From Clostridium sp. 28_17 (GTDB lineage Bacteria > Bacillota > Clostridia > TANB77 > CAG-508), in NCBI GenBank assembly GCA_001916065.1, contig MNRS01000003.1, positions 1 through 23,272 on the forward strand: DNA of 23,272 nt. The letters are read 5' to 3'. The notes below the pieces were generated by a model, which saw only the letters and a list, made by a program, of their open reading frames with translations, made no database searches and had not been told where the DNA came from. Of the stretch, positions 7,506 through 15,340 are shown piece after piece (within the stretch, counting starts at the first letter, position 1; each line of letters opens with the position of its first letter). Position numbers and translations under genes: made by a program.

Positions 7506-8643
7506 ATGGCAAAAAAGAAAAAAGAAAAAAGTTTTTCAAGCTTTTTGAATAATCCGTTTGATTTTACATTAGTAATAACAATTTTATTATTACTAAGTAT
7601 GGGTTTAGTTATGGTATTATCTGCAAGTTCACCATCTGCACTTGCAGAAAGTGGAAATAGTTATGCTTATTTTTCAAAACAATTAATATTTGCTATTTTA
7701 GGTGTAATATTTATGGCAGGTATTTCTAAAATAGATTATAGATTTTATCAAAAATTTTATAAACATGCTTGGTGGTTATCAATTATATTACTAATATTAG
7801 TTAAGGTGATGGGAACTGAAGTAAATGGTGCAAAAAGATGGATAAAAATAACAGAAACACTTTCATTTCAACCATCAGAATTAGTTAAATTTTTAATGAT
7901 TATTTTTTATGCAGGAATTTTAGTTAGGGATAGAGATGAGTTGCCTTTATATGGTAAAGGTCTTGTAAAACATATGTTATATTTGATTCCAATTATAGGA
8001 CTTTTACTATTAGAGCCACATATGAGTGCATCTATGGTTATAATAGGAATTGTTTGCGTAATGATGATAGTTGCAGGATGTAGATTTAAACATTTTGCAT
8101 TAACTGGAATTGGAGTAGGTATTCCAGGTTTATTTGGACTTATTGCATTAGAGCCATATAGATTAAAGAGGTTTGTAACATTTATGAATCCGTGGCAAGA
8201 TATTACAGGTGATGGATGGCAAGTTGTTCAAAGTTTATATGCTATAGGTTCAGGCGGACTATTTGGAGTTGGATTAGGTGATAGTAAACAAAAATATTTA
8301 TATATACCAGAACCACACAATGACTTCATTTTCTCAATATTAGCAGAGGAACTTGGTTTTGTTGGATGTGCGGTTGTACTAATTTTATTTGCAGTATTTA
8401 TTTGGAGAGGCGTATTAATTGCAATGAAGGCTCCTGATATGTTTGGTAGTTTGATTGCTATTGGTATTACTGCTTTGGTTGCTATACAGGTTATTATAAA
8501 TGTTGCGGTTGTTACGTCTTCAATGCCTGCAACAGGTATGCCTTTACCTTTCTTTAGTTACCGGTGGTACGGCGTTATTTATTTTGCTATGCGAGATGGG
8601 AATATTGCTTAATATTTCGCGTGCTGGTGCAAAAGGGAATTAG
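7506..8643 (+). CDS. ftsW: FtsW, septal SEDS glycosyltransferase, with a +1 frameshift near the C-terminus
   Basis: This is a SEDS-family multi-pass membrane protein that polymerises lipid II at the septum together with the class B PBP encoded at 2884. It has SASSPSAL early, NGAKRWI, QPSELVKFLMI, and PEPHNDFIFSILAEELGF. The frame opened at 7506 (SD AGGAGG at 7493-7498) reads the expected LPFFSY up to codon 352. It then runs into RWYGVIYFAM and stops at 8612. Removing one C from the CC at 8561-8562 restores GGTALFILLCEMGILLNISRAG, the family's conserved ending, through to TAG at 8641-8643 (378 residues). Either the assembly has a one-base error or this strain carries a real frameshift. The restored stop lies inside the repeat that begins at 8631. 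No second ftsW/rodA copy is in the window. Confidence 0.9.
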
Positions 8644-8780
8644 GGACGTTCCTTAAAATCCCTTTTTTTAGGGAAAAGGGAAAACTACTTTTAATATTAA
8701 AATATAGATAAAGGGCATTATAGGCGTGTCCCTAAATCCCCTTAAAAAGGGATTTTAAGGAACGTCCCTAATTCCCTTTT
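8631..8780. repeat. Hairpin-repeat element with perfect 37-bp inverted ends between ftsW and murG
   Basis: Bases 8631-8667 and 8744-8780 are exact reverse complements over 37 bp and enclose 76 nt. Each arm is itself a hairpin (AAAAGGGA...TCCCTTTT) with GGGACGTTCC in the loop, a variant of the GGGGACGGGTCT family seen elsewhere in the window. A third, degenerate copy in - orientation lies at 8711-8743 (AAGGG...CCCCTT with GTGTCCC). The element supplies the last residues and stop of the frame-corrected ftsW and ends 4 nt before the murG SD. It resembles a BIME/MITE-like composite of REP-type hairpins. Confidence 0.85.
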
Positions 8781-8795
8781 CTTAAGGAGAGTGCT

Positions 8796-9914
8796 ATGAG
8801 AGTTATTATTGCCGCGGCAGGTACAGGAGGACATATAAATCCGGGTCTTGCAATTGCAAATAAAATAAAAAAAGAAGAAAAAGATTCAAAAATAATTTTT
8901 ATTGGAACAACAAGAGGACTAGAAAATGATTTAGTTCCAAGAGCAGGCTATGAATTAAAAACAATTGATGCATATGGTTTAAGTAAAAAGATATCAATTG
9001 AAAATATCAAAAAAATGTACAAAACTTTTAAAGGCCTTGGAGAGGCTAAAAAGATAATTAAAGAATTCAAACCTGATATTGTAATTGGAACTGGTGGATA
9101 TATTTGTGGAGCAACAATTTCTGCTGCACATAGTTTAGGCATTCCAACATTATTACATGAAAGTAATGCATTTCCTGGAAAAGCAGTCAAAATGCTTGCT
9201 AAAAAAACTGATACAATTTTAGTTTCTTTTGAAGATGCCAAGGGAAGAATCAAAAATGCAAAAAATATTGTGTGTACAGGAACTCCAGTAAAAATTGTGA
9301 AAAAAGATTATGGAATAAATGAAAAATTAGAAATAATAAAAAAAGCAGGGCTTAATGAAACAAAGCCAATTGTTTTGATTTTTGGTGGAAGCCAAGGTGC
9401 TCAAAAAATTAATGAGGCAATTTTAGATATTTTGAAAAATAAATTAAATAAGGATTATCAAATTATGTGGGCAACAGGTCCAAAACAGTATGATATTATT
9501 AAGGAAAGATTATTAGATAATAACATTAATATCAACAATATAGAAAATGCTAAAATTGTTTCATATATTTACAATATGGAAGAAATTATGAATGTTGCTA
9601 ATTTGATTGTTGCAAGAAGTGGTGCAATGACAATTACAGAAATTTCTAATTTGGGCAAACCATCAATTTTGATTCCATTACCAAATGTTAGTGGTGACCA
9701 TCAATTTCACAATGCAAAGGTATTAGAAAATGTTGGAGCAGCAAAGATTATTTTAAATAATGAATTACATGGAGAAATTTTGAATAAACAAATAGAAGAA
9801 ATAGTTTTAGATAAAAATATGGAAGTACAAATGTCAAAAAATGCTCTTAAGGTTTCTACTCATGATGTTGAGGAAAAAATCTATAAAGAAGTTTTAAAAT
9901 TAGTGAAAAAATAA
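8796..9914 (+). CDS. murG: UDP-GlcNAc:lipid I N-acetylglucosaminyltransferase MurG
   Basis: This 372-residue GT28-family, membrane-associated enzyme adds GlcNAc to lipid I to make lipid II, the last cytoplasmic step of peptidoglycan precursor synthesis. The N-terminal glycine loop GTGGHINPG at residues 9-17 includes the conserved His13. GTGGYICGA and LLHESNAFPGKA follow, then the second glycine loop GGSQGA at 197-202. The nucleotide-sugar site region VARSGAMTITEISNLGKP and LPNVSGDHQFHNA is present. Length and motif order are normal. ATG 8796 follows AAGGAG at 8784-8789. The SD lies immediately after the inverted-repeat element, so a folded 37-bp stem could affect readthrough from ftsW and ribosome access. 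In most dcw clusters murG follows ftsW directly, as here. Confidence 0.96.
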   Translation: MRVIIAAAGTGGHINPGLAIANKIKKEEKDSKIIFIGTTRGLENDLVPRAGYELKTIDAYGLSKKISIENIKKMYKTFKGLGEAKKIIKEFKPDIVIGTGGYICGATISAAHSLGIPTLLHESNAFPGKAVKMLAKKTDTILVSFEDAKGRIKNAKNIVCTGTPVKIVKKDYGINEKLEIIKKAGLNETKPIVLIFGGSQGAQKINEAILDILKNKLNKDYQIMWATGPKQYDIIKERLLDNNININNIENAKIVSYIYNMEEIMNVANLIVARSGAMTITEISNLGKPSILIPLPNVSGDHQFHNAKVLENVGAAKIILNNELHGEILNKQIEEIVLDKNMEVQMSKNALKVSTHDVEEKIYKEVLKLVKK

Positions 9915-9935
9915 TTTATATAGGGAGAACGAAAA

Positions 9936-11255
9936 ATGCATAAAAATATAAAATCTAAAATTATACTAATTTCTGTATTAATAGGTTTAATACTTATAGG
10001 AACTTTAGGATTTATATATATAAATTCTTTAGCTCAAGTTCCACAACTTATAGATGGACAAGATACTAATGTATTAGTACAAGCAAAAAGAACGGTTGCT
10101 ATAATACTTGCTATTTATGTTATTTCTGCAATAGCAATTTCGGCGTATCTATCAAAATTTGTAATTTGTCCAAAAAATAAATATATAAAAGGCGACGAAA
10201 AAGCGGAATTAAAGGACAAACTTAATGAAGTATCTTCTAGAAAAAATCAAATAGAAACAATTTTGCTACATATGACAGATGGTATTATTGCATTTAATAT
10301 TAAGGGGGAAATTATATTAATAAATCCTGCGGCAAAGAAATTCTTAAGTATTAGTCCAGAGGATAACACATTTGATGATATATTTGGAAAATTTAAATTA
10401 GATATTAATACTGAAAAAGTAATTTATTTGGATAGTTGGACATCTACAGAACAAAGAATTCAAGTTGATGACCAATATGTTAAAGTTTTATTTGCACCAT
10501 TCAAAAATGAGGAAGAAAGACCAGATGGTGTAATTGCTGTAATTCAAGATATTACAGAACATGTTAAATTGGATAATATGCAAAAGGAATTAGTAGCAGA
10601 TGTATCACATGAATTAAAAACACCGATAACATCAATAATGGGATATGCAGATACTCTTTTAGAGGGTGGATATGATGAGGAAACTCAAACTAAGTTCTTA
10701 AATGTAATTGCCTCAGAATCTAGGAGAATGGCACGTTTGGTAACAGATTTATTAACACTTTCTAGATATGACAGTAATAAAAAGAAGACTAGAAAAGAGA
10801 CATTTGATTTGGGTGATTTAGTAAAAAGATGTCAGGAAAAACTGGCAATTGAAATAAAGAAAAAAGGACATAAGGTAACTTCATTTGTTACGGCAGATGT
10901 ACCACCAGTATATGCAGATAAAGATGATATAGAACGTGTTGTTTTAAACATTTTAACAAATAGTATTAAATATACGCCAGATAATGGTGAGATTAAAATT
11001 TATGTTGGTTTTGTTTATAATGATGCTTATATTAAAATATTTGATAATGGTATAGGTATTCCGGAAGATGATTTATCTAGAATTTTTGAAAGATTTTATA
11101 GGGTTGATAAGGCTCGTACTAGAGAAATGGGAGGTACTGGTTTGGGGCTTTCTATTGCTAAAGAAATTTTGGATAAAAATGGTGGAAGTATTGATATTAA
11201 AAGTAAAGTTGGAGAGGGTACAGAGGTTGTAATCCGTATTCCAACTAAACAATAA
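9936..11255 (+). CDS. Sensor histidine kinase (PAS, HisKA, HATPase; WalK/PhoR-like)
   Basis: This 439-residue membrane sensor kinase has two membrane segments, about residues 7-29 and 50-72. Only about 20 residues lie outside between them, so it has no large ligand-binding domain. The part after TM2 does not show a clear HAMP domain. A PAS domain follows at about 100-200 (MTDGIIAFNIKGEIILINPAAKKFL). HisKA carries the phospho-acceptor His225 in VSHELKTPITSIMGYAD. The ATPase domain has the N-box at 338-347 (NILTNSIKYT), DNGIGIPEDD, FERFYRVD and GGTGLGLSIAKEIL. No response regulator lies in the window, so it is an orphan here. It sits where ftsQ, murC or murB often lie, which may hint at a cell-envelope stimulus, but this is inference. 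A hairpin repeat starts 5 nt after its stop. Confidence 0.88.
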   Translation: MHKNIKSKIILISVLIGLILIGTLGFIYINSLAQVPQLIDGQDTNVLVQAKRTVAIILAIYVISAIAISAYLSKFVICPKNKYIKGDEKAELKDKLNEVSSRKNQIETILLHMTDGIIAFNIKGEIILINPAAKKFLSISPEDNTFDDIFGKFKLDINTEKVIYLDSWTSTEQRIQVDDQYVKVLFAPFKNEEERPDGVIAVIQDITEHVKLDNMQKELVADVSHELKTPITSIMGYADTLLEGGYDEETQTKFLNVIASESRRMARLVTDLLTLSRYDSNKKKTRKETFDLGDLVKRCQEKLAIEIKKKGHKVTSFVTADVPPVYADKDDIERVVLNILTNSIKYTPDNGEIKIYVGFVYNDAYIKIFDNGIGIPEDDLSRIFERFYRVDKARTREMGGTGLGLSIAKEILDKNGGSIDIKSKVGEGTEVVIRIPTKQ

Positions 11256-11299
11256 AAAAACGGGATTAGGGGACGGGTCTCTTAATCCCGTTTTTTTTT
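11254..11299. terminator. Hairpin repeat copy 4 acting as a bidirectional terminator
   Basis: CGGGATTA at 11261-11268 pairs with TAATCCCG at 11283-11290 around a loop containing GGGGACGGGTCT. Seven A residues precede it and nine T residues follow, so either strand would have a U-tract. It begins at the end of the kinase stop codon and is a + oriented member of the family also seen at 8631, 14323, 15341, 17854, 17906, 17953 and 19525. Confidence 0.85.
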
Positions 11300-11400
11300 A
11301 CAATTCACAAACAATAATTTTAAGATCTGTTAATTGTAATTTTTTGGTGTGAAAAGGTCAATTGAAAAAATAAAAAAAATTGTTTTCCACCCCAAAAATA

Positions 11401-11429
11401 TTGATAAATATTCTAAATTAATGTATAAT
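11401..11429 (+). promoter_or_regulatory. Strong sigma-A promoter of lepB
   Basis: TTGATA at 11401-11406 and TATAAT at 11424-11429 are separated by exactly 17 nt. The start point would be near 11436, leaving a leader of about 28 nt with the SD TTAGGAG before ATG 11464. It lies downstream of the terminator repeat, so lepB begins a new transcript. Confidence 0.8.
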
Positions 11430-11463
11430 ATACAAGATAAAAAAAGTTAGGAGATAGATACAA

Positions 11464-12102
11464 ATGAACGAAAAAATAAAAGATATATTAGAATGGATTT
11501 ACTGTATAATCATAGCAGTAGTATTAGCATTATTATTTAGATATTTTATAGGAACACCAACAATAGTAAAGCAAGTATCAATGTATCCAACATTAGTGCA
11601 GGACCAACGTTTATGGCTTAACAGATGGGGAAGAACAACAAAAAAATTACCTAATAGAGGAGATATAATAACATTTGAAGCACCAAGCAAAAAAACATAT
11701 ACATACAGTGAAATAGATCAAACTAATCCGGTTGCAAAATACGAAGATGAACCAACATCTATCTGGGGAAAATTTACATATCATGTATTGGAAATAGGCA
11801 AAGACAGTTATATCAAAAGAGTTATAGCATTGCCAGGAGAACATGTTGAAATAAAAGACGGCAAAGTTTATATAAACAGTGAAGAGTTGAAAGAAGATTA
11901 TCTTCAAAGTGGTATAGTTACAGATTTAATGGGGGCAGGATTTGATGATTTTGTTGTACCAGAAAATTGCGTATTTGCAATGGGAGATAATAGAAATCAT
12001 AGTACAGACTGTAGAGCATTTGGATGTATTCCATTAGAAAAAATTGAAAGTAAAGTTTGGATAAGAATTTGGCCATTAAATCTATTTGGAAAAGTAAAAT
12101 AA
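11464..12102 (+). CDS. lepB: Type I signal peptidase
   Basis: This 212-residue membrane protease cleaves signal peptides from exported proteins using a Ser/Lys dyad. One N-terminal membrane segment (about residues 11-29) is followed by the catalytic Ser39 in VSMYPTL, RGDIITF, Lys118 in SYIKRVIALPGE, and the C-terminal box MGDNRNHSTDCRAFG. Compared with short Gram-positive SipS-type enzymes, about 30 extra residues lie between GDIITF and the catalytic Lys (roughly 72-110, rich in Lys, Thr, Tyr and Glu). ATG 11464 follows an SD TTAGGAG at 11448-11454. It has its own promoter at 11401-11429 and ends 70 nt before holB, so it may head a lepB-holB-ricT-ferredoxin unit. Confidence 0.93.
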   Translation: MNEKIKDILEWIYCIIIAVVLALLFRYFIGTPTIVKQVSMYPTLVQDQRLWLNRWGRTTKKLPNRGDIITFEAPSKKTYTYSEIDQTNPVAKYEDEPTSIWGKFTYHVLEIGKDSYIKRVIALPGEHVEIKDGKVYINSEELKEDYLQSGIVTDLMGAGFDDFVVPENCVFAMGDNRNHSTDCRAFGCIPLEKIESKVWIRIWPLNLFGKVK

Positions 12103-12172
12103 TTTTAAAAGATAAAATAGCATTATGCCAAGATAATTTAAAAATTTGAAAAAAATAAAATCAGGAGATAGG

Positions 12173-13063
12173 ATGTTTAATAATATATTAGGAAATGATA
12201 ATATAAAAGAATTATTAACAAATGCAGTAAAAAATAACAAAGCATCACACAGTTATATGTTTGTTGGGACAGAAGGAATTGGGAAAAAATTAATAGCAAA
12301 AGAATTTGCAAAAATGATTTTATGTACTGATGAAAATAAATACTGTGGTAAGTGTAAATCTTGTATAGAATTTGAAAGCAGTAATAATCCGGATTTCAAA
12401 ATAATTGAGCCAGACGGAAATAGTTTAAAAATAGAGCAAATAAGAGAATTTCAAAACAAAGTTTCAGAAAAACCAATTATTTCAAACAGAAAAGTTTATA
12501 TAATAAATGACAGTGACAAAATGACAACAGAGGCTCAAAACTGTTTGTTAAAAACATTAGAAGAACCACCGGAATTTGTTACTATAATACTTATAGGCTC
12601 AAATGAAAGTGCTTTTTTGGATACAATAAAATCAAGATGTATGATATTGAGATTCAATAAAATATCAGATGAAAATATTGTAAAATTCTTAGAAGAGAAT
12701 TTTCAAACTAAAGTAAACAGTCAAATTATGTTAGAAGCATTTCAGGGTAGTATTGGTAAAGCAATTCAATTACAGGATAAGCAAGAAGAATATGAACAAA
12801 TAGAAAATGTTATTATTAATTTGGAAAAAAGAGATAAAATAGACACTTTGAATAAAGCAGAAGTTATATATAAAGCAAAAGAAGAAAAATTTGAAATTTT
12901 GGATTATATCAATATAATTTTATTGGATATAGCAAAAAAATCTAGTAAATATGCTATGTGTATAAATATTGTTGAAGATACCAAAAGAAGATTGCAGTCT
13001 AATGCAAATTATGATATGAGTATTGATAACATGTTACTTAAACTATGGGAACAAGTGCATTAA
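12173..13063 (+). CDS. holB: DNA polymerase III delta prime subunit
   Basis: This 296-residue clamp-loader subunit is an AAA+ protein. It starts MFNNILGNDN and has the Walker A-type loop GTEGIGKK at residues 32-39. Four Cys residues of a zinc module lie at 51, 58, 61 and 64 (CGKCKSC). The hallmark NCLLKTLEEPPEFVTIILIG and a sensor/arginine-finger SRC motif (IKSRCMILRF) follow. A TTG at 12146 is in frame but has no SD. ATG 12173 lies 5 nt after AGGAG and matches the family start, so it was chosen. The gene is followed by ricT, the same order as holB-yaaT in Bacillus, which supports the identification. The C-terminal third is divergent, as is common for this subunit. Confidence 0.92.
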   Translation: MFNNILGNDNIKELLTNAVKNNKASHSYMFVGTEGIGKKLIAKEFAKMILCTDENKYCGKCKSCIEFESSNNPDFKIIEPDGNSLKIEQIREFQNKVSEKPIISNRKVYIINDSDKMTTEAQNCLLKTLEEPPEFVTIILIGSNESAFLDTIKSRCMILRFNKISDENIVKFLEENFQTKVNSQIMLEAFQGSIGKAIQLQDKQEEYEQIENVIINLEKRDKIDTLNKAEVIYKAKEEKFEILDYINIILLDIAKKSSKYAMCINIVEDTKRRLQSNANYDMSIDNMLLKLWEQVH

Positions 13064-13139
13064 TATATAGAAAAATAATTTGATTATGTAGTAAAAAATG
13101 GAATTTTAATATATACATAAATTAATAAAATACATTAAT

Positions 13140-13210
13140 TTAAAAGAACAATAAATATATATAATGTATTAAGAGAATAATAAATACATATTGTTTTAAG
13201 AAAAATAAAA
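13140..13210 (+). repeat. Three degenerate ~28-nt AT-rich tandem units before ricT
   Basis: TTAAAAGAACAATAAATA at 13140-13157 and TTAAGAGAATAATAAATA at 13169-13186 match at 16 of 18 positions. A weaker third copy begins TTAAGAAAAATAAA at 13196. The spacings are 29 and 27 nt. They fill part of the gap between holB and ricT. No function can be assigned. Confidence 0.4.
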
Positions 13211-13230
13211 AATTGGAAAGGAAAATTAAC

Positions 13231-14157
13231 TTGAAAAATATAGTAGGAATAAGATTTAAAAAGTTAGGAAAAATATACTTTTTCAATCCAAAAGGGATAA
13301 AAGTTCAAAAAGGAGACAAAGTAGTTGTAGAAACATCACAAGGTGAAGAACTTGCAGAAGTATGGATTCCTAATAGATATGTTGAAGATGAAAAAATAGT
13401 TGAACCTTTAAAAAGAATATTAAGAATTGCTACACATAGAGATATGAAAAGATATGAAGAATGTAAAAAAATAGAAAATGAAGCATATAAAGTATGTCAA
13501 AAGAAAATCAAAGAACATAAATTAGAGATGACACTTACTGAAGTTGAATGTAAATTTGATAATAGCAAAATATTATTTTACTTTACAGCAGATGGTAGAG
13601 TGGATTTTAGAGAATTGGTAAGAGATTTAGCATCAATTTATAAAACAAGAATTGAATTACGTCAAATAGGAGTTAGAGATGAAGTTAAAAGAATAGGGGG
13701 AAACGGAGTTTGTGGCAGAGAACTATGTTGTTGTACATTCTTAAGTGATTTTGAAGCTGTATCAATAAAAATGGCAAAAGACCAAAATATCTCGTTAAAT
13801 CCATCAAAAATTTCTGGAAATTGTGGGAGACTTATGTGTTGTTTAAAATATGAAGATGAGGCTTATTTAGATAAGTTGAAAAATTTACCAAATGTTGGTG
13901 CAATTGTGAAAACAGAAGATGGAATTGGCGAAGTTGATAATGTTGAGACATTAAAAGAAAGATTAAGAATAAAATTTAAAGGTGAAGATGGCTTTACATA
14001 TAAAAAATATGATGCTAAAGATGTATTAGTGTTAAAAGATGTTGCTAGAGAGCAAGTTGACGAGGAAGAGATTCAGAATAAAAAAGAATTAGAGGAACTT
14101 GAAAAACTTGAACAGGAAGATAAAAAGGTTTTAGGAGGTGAGAAGAATGGCATATAA
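13231..14157 (+). CDS. ricT: PSP1-domain protein RicT (YaaT)
   Basis: This 308-residue protein closely follows Bacillus YaaT/RicT, beginning MKNIVGIRFKKLGKIYFF. Internal landmarks are FYFTADGRVDFRELVRDLASIY, split here by TRIELRQIGVRDE from the Cys region. It carries C161, C166-C168, C198, C203 and C204 (CGRELCCC and NCGRLMCCLKYE). In Bacillus, RicT joins RicA and RicF in an Fe-S complex that promotes RNase Y-dependent mRNA processing and affects development. TTG 13231 follows AAAGGA with 8-nt spacing and reproduces the family N-terminus; an in-frame TTG at 13213 lacks an SD. The Glu/Lys-rich C-terminal tail (about 275-308) is low complexity. Its last 11 bases overlap the ferredoxin gene, an Fe-S protein, in another frame. 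Confidence 0.93.
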   Translation: MKNIVGIRFKKLGKIYFFNPKGIKVQKGDKVVVETSQGEELAEVWIPNRYVEDEKIVEPLKRILRIATHRDMKRYEECKKIENEAYKVCQKKIKEHKLEMTLTEVECKFDNSKILFYFTADGRVDFRELVRDLASIYKTRIELRQIGVRDEVKRIGGNGVCGRELCCCTFLSDFEAVSIKMAKDQNISLNPSKISGNCGRLMCCLKYEDEAYLDKLKNLPNVGAIVKTEDGIGEVDNVETLKERLRIKFKGEDGFTYKKYDAKDVLVLKDVAREQVDEEEIQNKKELEELEKLEQEDKKVLGGEKNGI

Positions 14158-14317
14158 AATTACAGACAAATGTATTTCTTGTGGCGCTTGTGCTGCAGAA
14201 TGCCCAGTAGGATGTATTTCACAAGGTGAAGATAAATTCGTTATAGATGCATCAGCATGTATTTCTTGTGGTACTTGTGCTGGAGTTTGCCCAGTAGGAG
14301 CACCAGAGGAAGAATAA
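14147..14317 (+). CDS. 2[4Fe-4S] ferredoxin
   Basis: This small 56-residue protein starts at ATG 14147 with a very strong SD (TTAGGAGGTGAG, 14131-14142). Two Cys motifs are complete: C9xxC12xxC15xxxC19P and C38xxC41xxC44xxxC48P. This is the classic clostridial 2[4Fe-4S] ferredoxin of about 55 residues, a soluble low-potential electron carrier. The start overlaps the end of ricT by 11 nt in another frame, so translation is probably coupled. It would be a natural electron acceptor for the pyruvate:ferredoxin oxidoreductase encoded at 15379-18560 on the other strand, which is inference from the family. A hairpin repeat begins 5 nt after its stop. Confidence 0.93.
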   Translation: MAYKITDKCISCGACAAECPVGCISQGEDKFVIDASACISCGTCAGVCPVGAPEEE

Positions 14318-14322
14318 AAAAA

Positions 14323-14355
14323 TTCGGGATTGGGGGACGGGTCTCCAATCCCGAA
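14323..14355 (+). repeat. Hairpin repeat copy 5, upstream flank of the RAYT gene
   Basis: TTCGGGATTG and CAATCCCGAA form the stem around a loop with GGGGACGGGTCT, in + orientation. It follows the ferredoxin stop by 5 nt. An A-tract precedes it and no T-tract follows on the + strand, so it would work as an intrinsic terminator only in the - direction. With the opposite-oriented copy at 15341 it brackets the transposase-like gene. Confidence 0.9.
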
Positions 14356-14579
14356 AAATGTATTAATTATATTTTTTATCAAATAATTATTTTCTAATTA
14401 GTTAAACTTAAAAATAAATTATCTTAAGAGTGTAATTTTAAAATTTAATTCTAAATTTATTCATTATATATTAAAATCATAAAAATTATCCATATAATTT
14501 GATTATTATAAAAAAATATATTAAAGCTTTTTGCGAAATTTTTACAAATTAGAAGTATAGAAGTTTAGAAAGGAGTAAA

Positions 14580-15338
14580 ATGCCAAGAATTAGTAGAAAA
14601 AATTATATATCATCTTTTTTGCATATTATGGTGCAGGGAATAAATAGAGAATATATTTTTCAGAAAGATTATTTTAAAAATTTATATATAAAATTAACAA
14701 ATGAAAAATTTGATGAAAGTAATATACATTTGATTGCGTTTACAATTATGGAAAATCATGCACATTTTTTAATTAGCTATGAAAAGATAGAAGACGTTTC
14801 AAATTGTATGCATAAAATAAATCAAACATTTGCACAAATGTATAATAAAATAGAAGATAGAGTAGGGTATGTTTTTAGAGATAGATATAAATGTGAACAA
14901 ATAAAAGATGAAAGTCATTTATATAATGTATTGGCCTATATACATTTTAATCCATATAAGGCTAAATTAATTGAAAAATTAGCAGATTATAAATATTCAT
15001 CATATATTGATTATATCAAAGGGAATATAGATAAAGAAAAGGCATACATGATTTTTAATACATATGAGTATAAAGAAATATTTATAAAACTGCATAAAGA
15101 ATATTTTGATAAGTATCTAAAAAGTATGACCGTTGAAAAAACATATAATGATGTTATAAATGAATTTAAATTAAAAAATAAAATTAAATCAACTAGAATA
15201 ATAACAAAGGAAAATAATTTATTAATAAATCTTATCTTGGAATTAGAAAATAAGACTACTTTAAAGGATAAACAGATTGCTGAAGTATTGGGAATAGGGA
15301 AAAATAGAATAGGATATCTTAAAAATAAATTAAAATAA
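14580..15338 (+). CDS. REP-associated tyrosine transposase-like protein (IS200/Y1, HUH family)
   Basis: This 252-residue protein carries the Y1 transposase fold: an N-terminal SFLHIMVQGINREYIF strand region, the HUH metal motif His60-Ala-His62 in MENHAHFLI, and a helix with VLAYIHFNPYKAKL. Tyr120 (or nearby Tyr115) is the likely nucleophile there. RDRYKCEQI and YKYSSY are also typical of RAYTs. A C-terminal helical part ending IAEVLGIGKNRIGYLKNKL looks like a helix-turn-helix. RAYTs are single-strand DNA endonucleases that cleave and rejoin REP hairpins; they are domesticated relatives of IS200/IS605 transposases. ATG 14580 follows AAGGAG at about 4-5 nt. The gene seems intact, has no partner ORF, and is bracketed by hairpin repeats. 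An ordinary IS200-like element is the main alternative. Confidence 0.88.
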   Translation: MPRISRKNYISSFLHIMVQGINREYIFQKDYFKNLYIKLTNEKFDESNIHLIAFTIMENHAHFLISYEKIEDVSNCMHKINQTFAQMYNKIEDRVGYVFRDRYKCEQIKDESHLYNVLAYIHFNPYKAKLIEKLADYKYSSYIDYIKGNIDKEKAYMIFNTYEYKEIFIKLHKEYFDKYLKSMTVEKTYNDVINEFKLKNKIKSTRIITKENNLLINLILELENKTTLKDKQIAEVLGIGKNRIGYLKNKLK

Positions 15339-15340
15339 AA

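Noticed and set aside
12146..12172. TTG start for holB
   Set aside because: No SD precedes it; ATG 12173 has AGGAG at 5-nt spacing and matches the family N-terminus.
14131..14382. 83-aa - strand ORF over the ferredoxin and the repeat
   Set aside because: It is antisense to a clear ferredoxin; the Pro/Ala/Gln/Ser-rich peptide is a shadow of the Cys-Pro motifs.
14357..14579. Regulatory RNA or gene upstream of the RAYT
   Set aside because: The 223 nt are AT-rich with only weak -10-like strings and no well-spaced promoter, stable fold or ORF.
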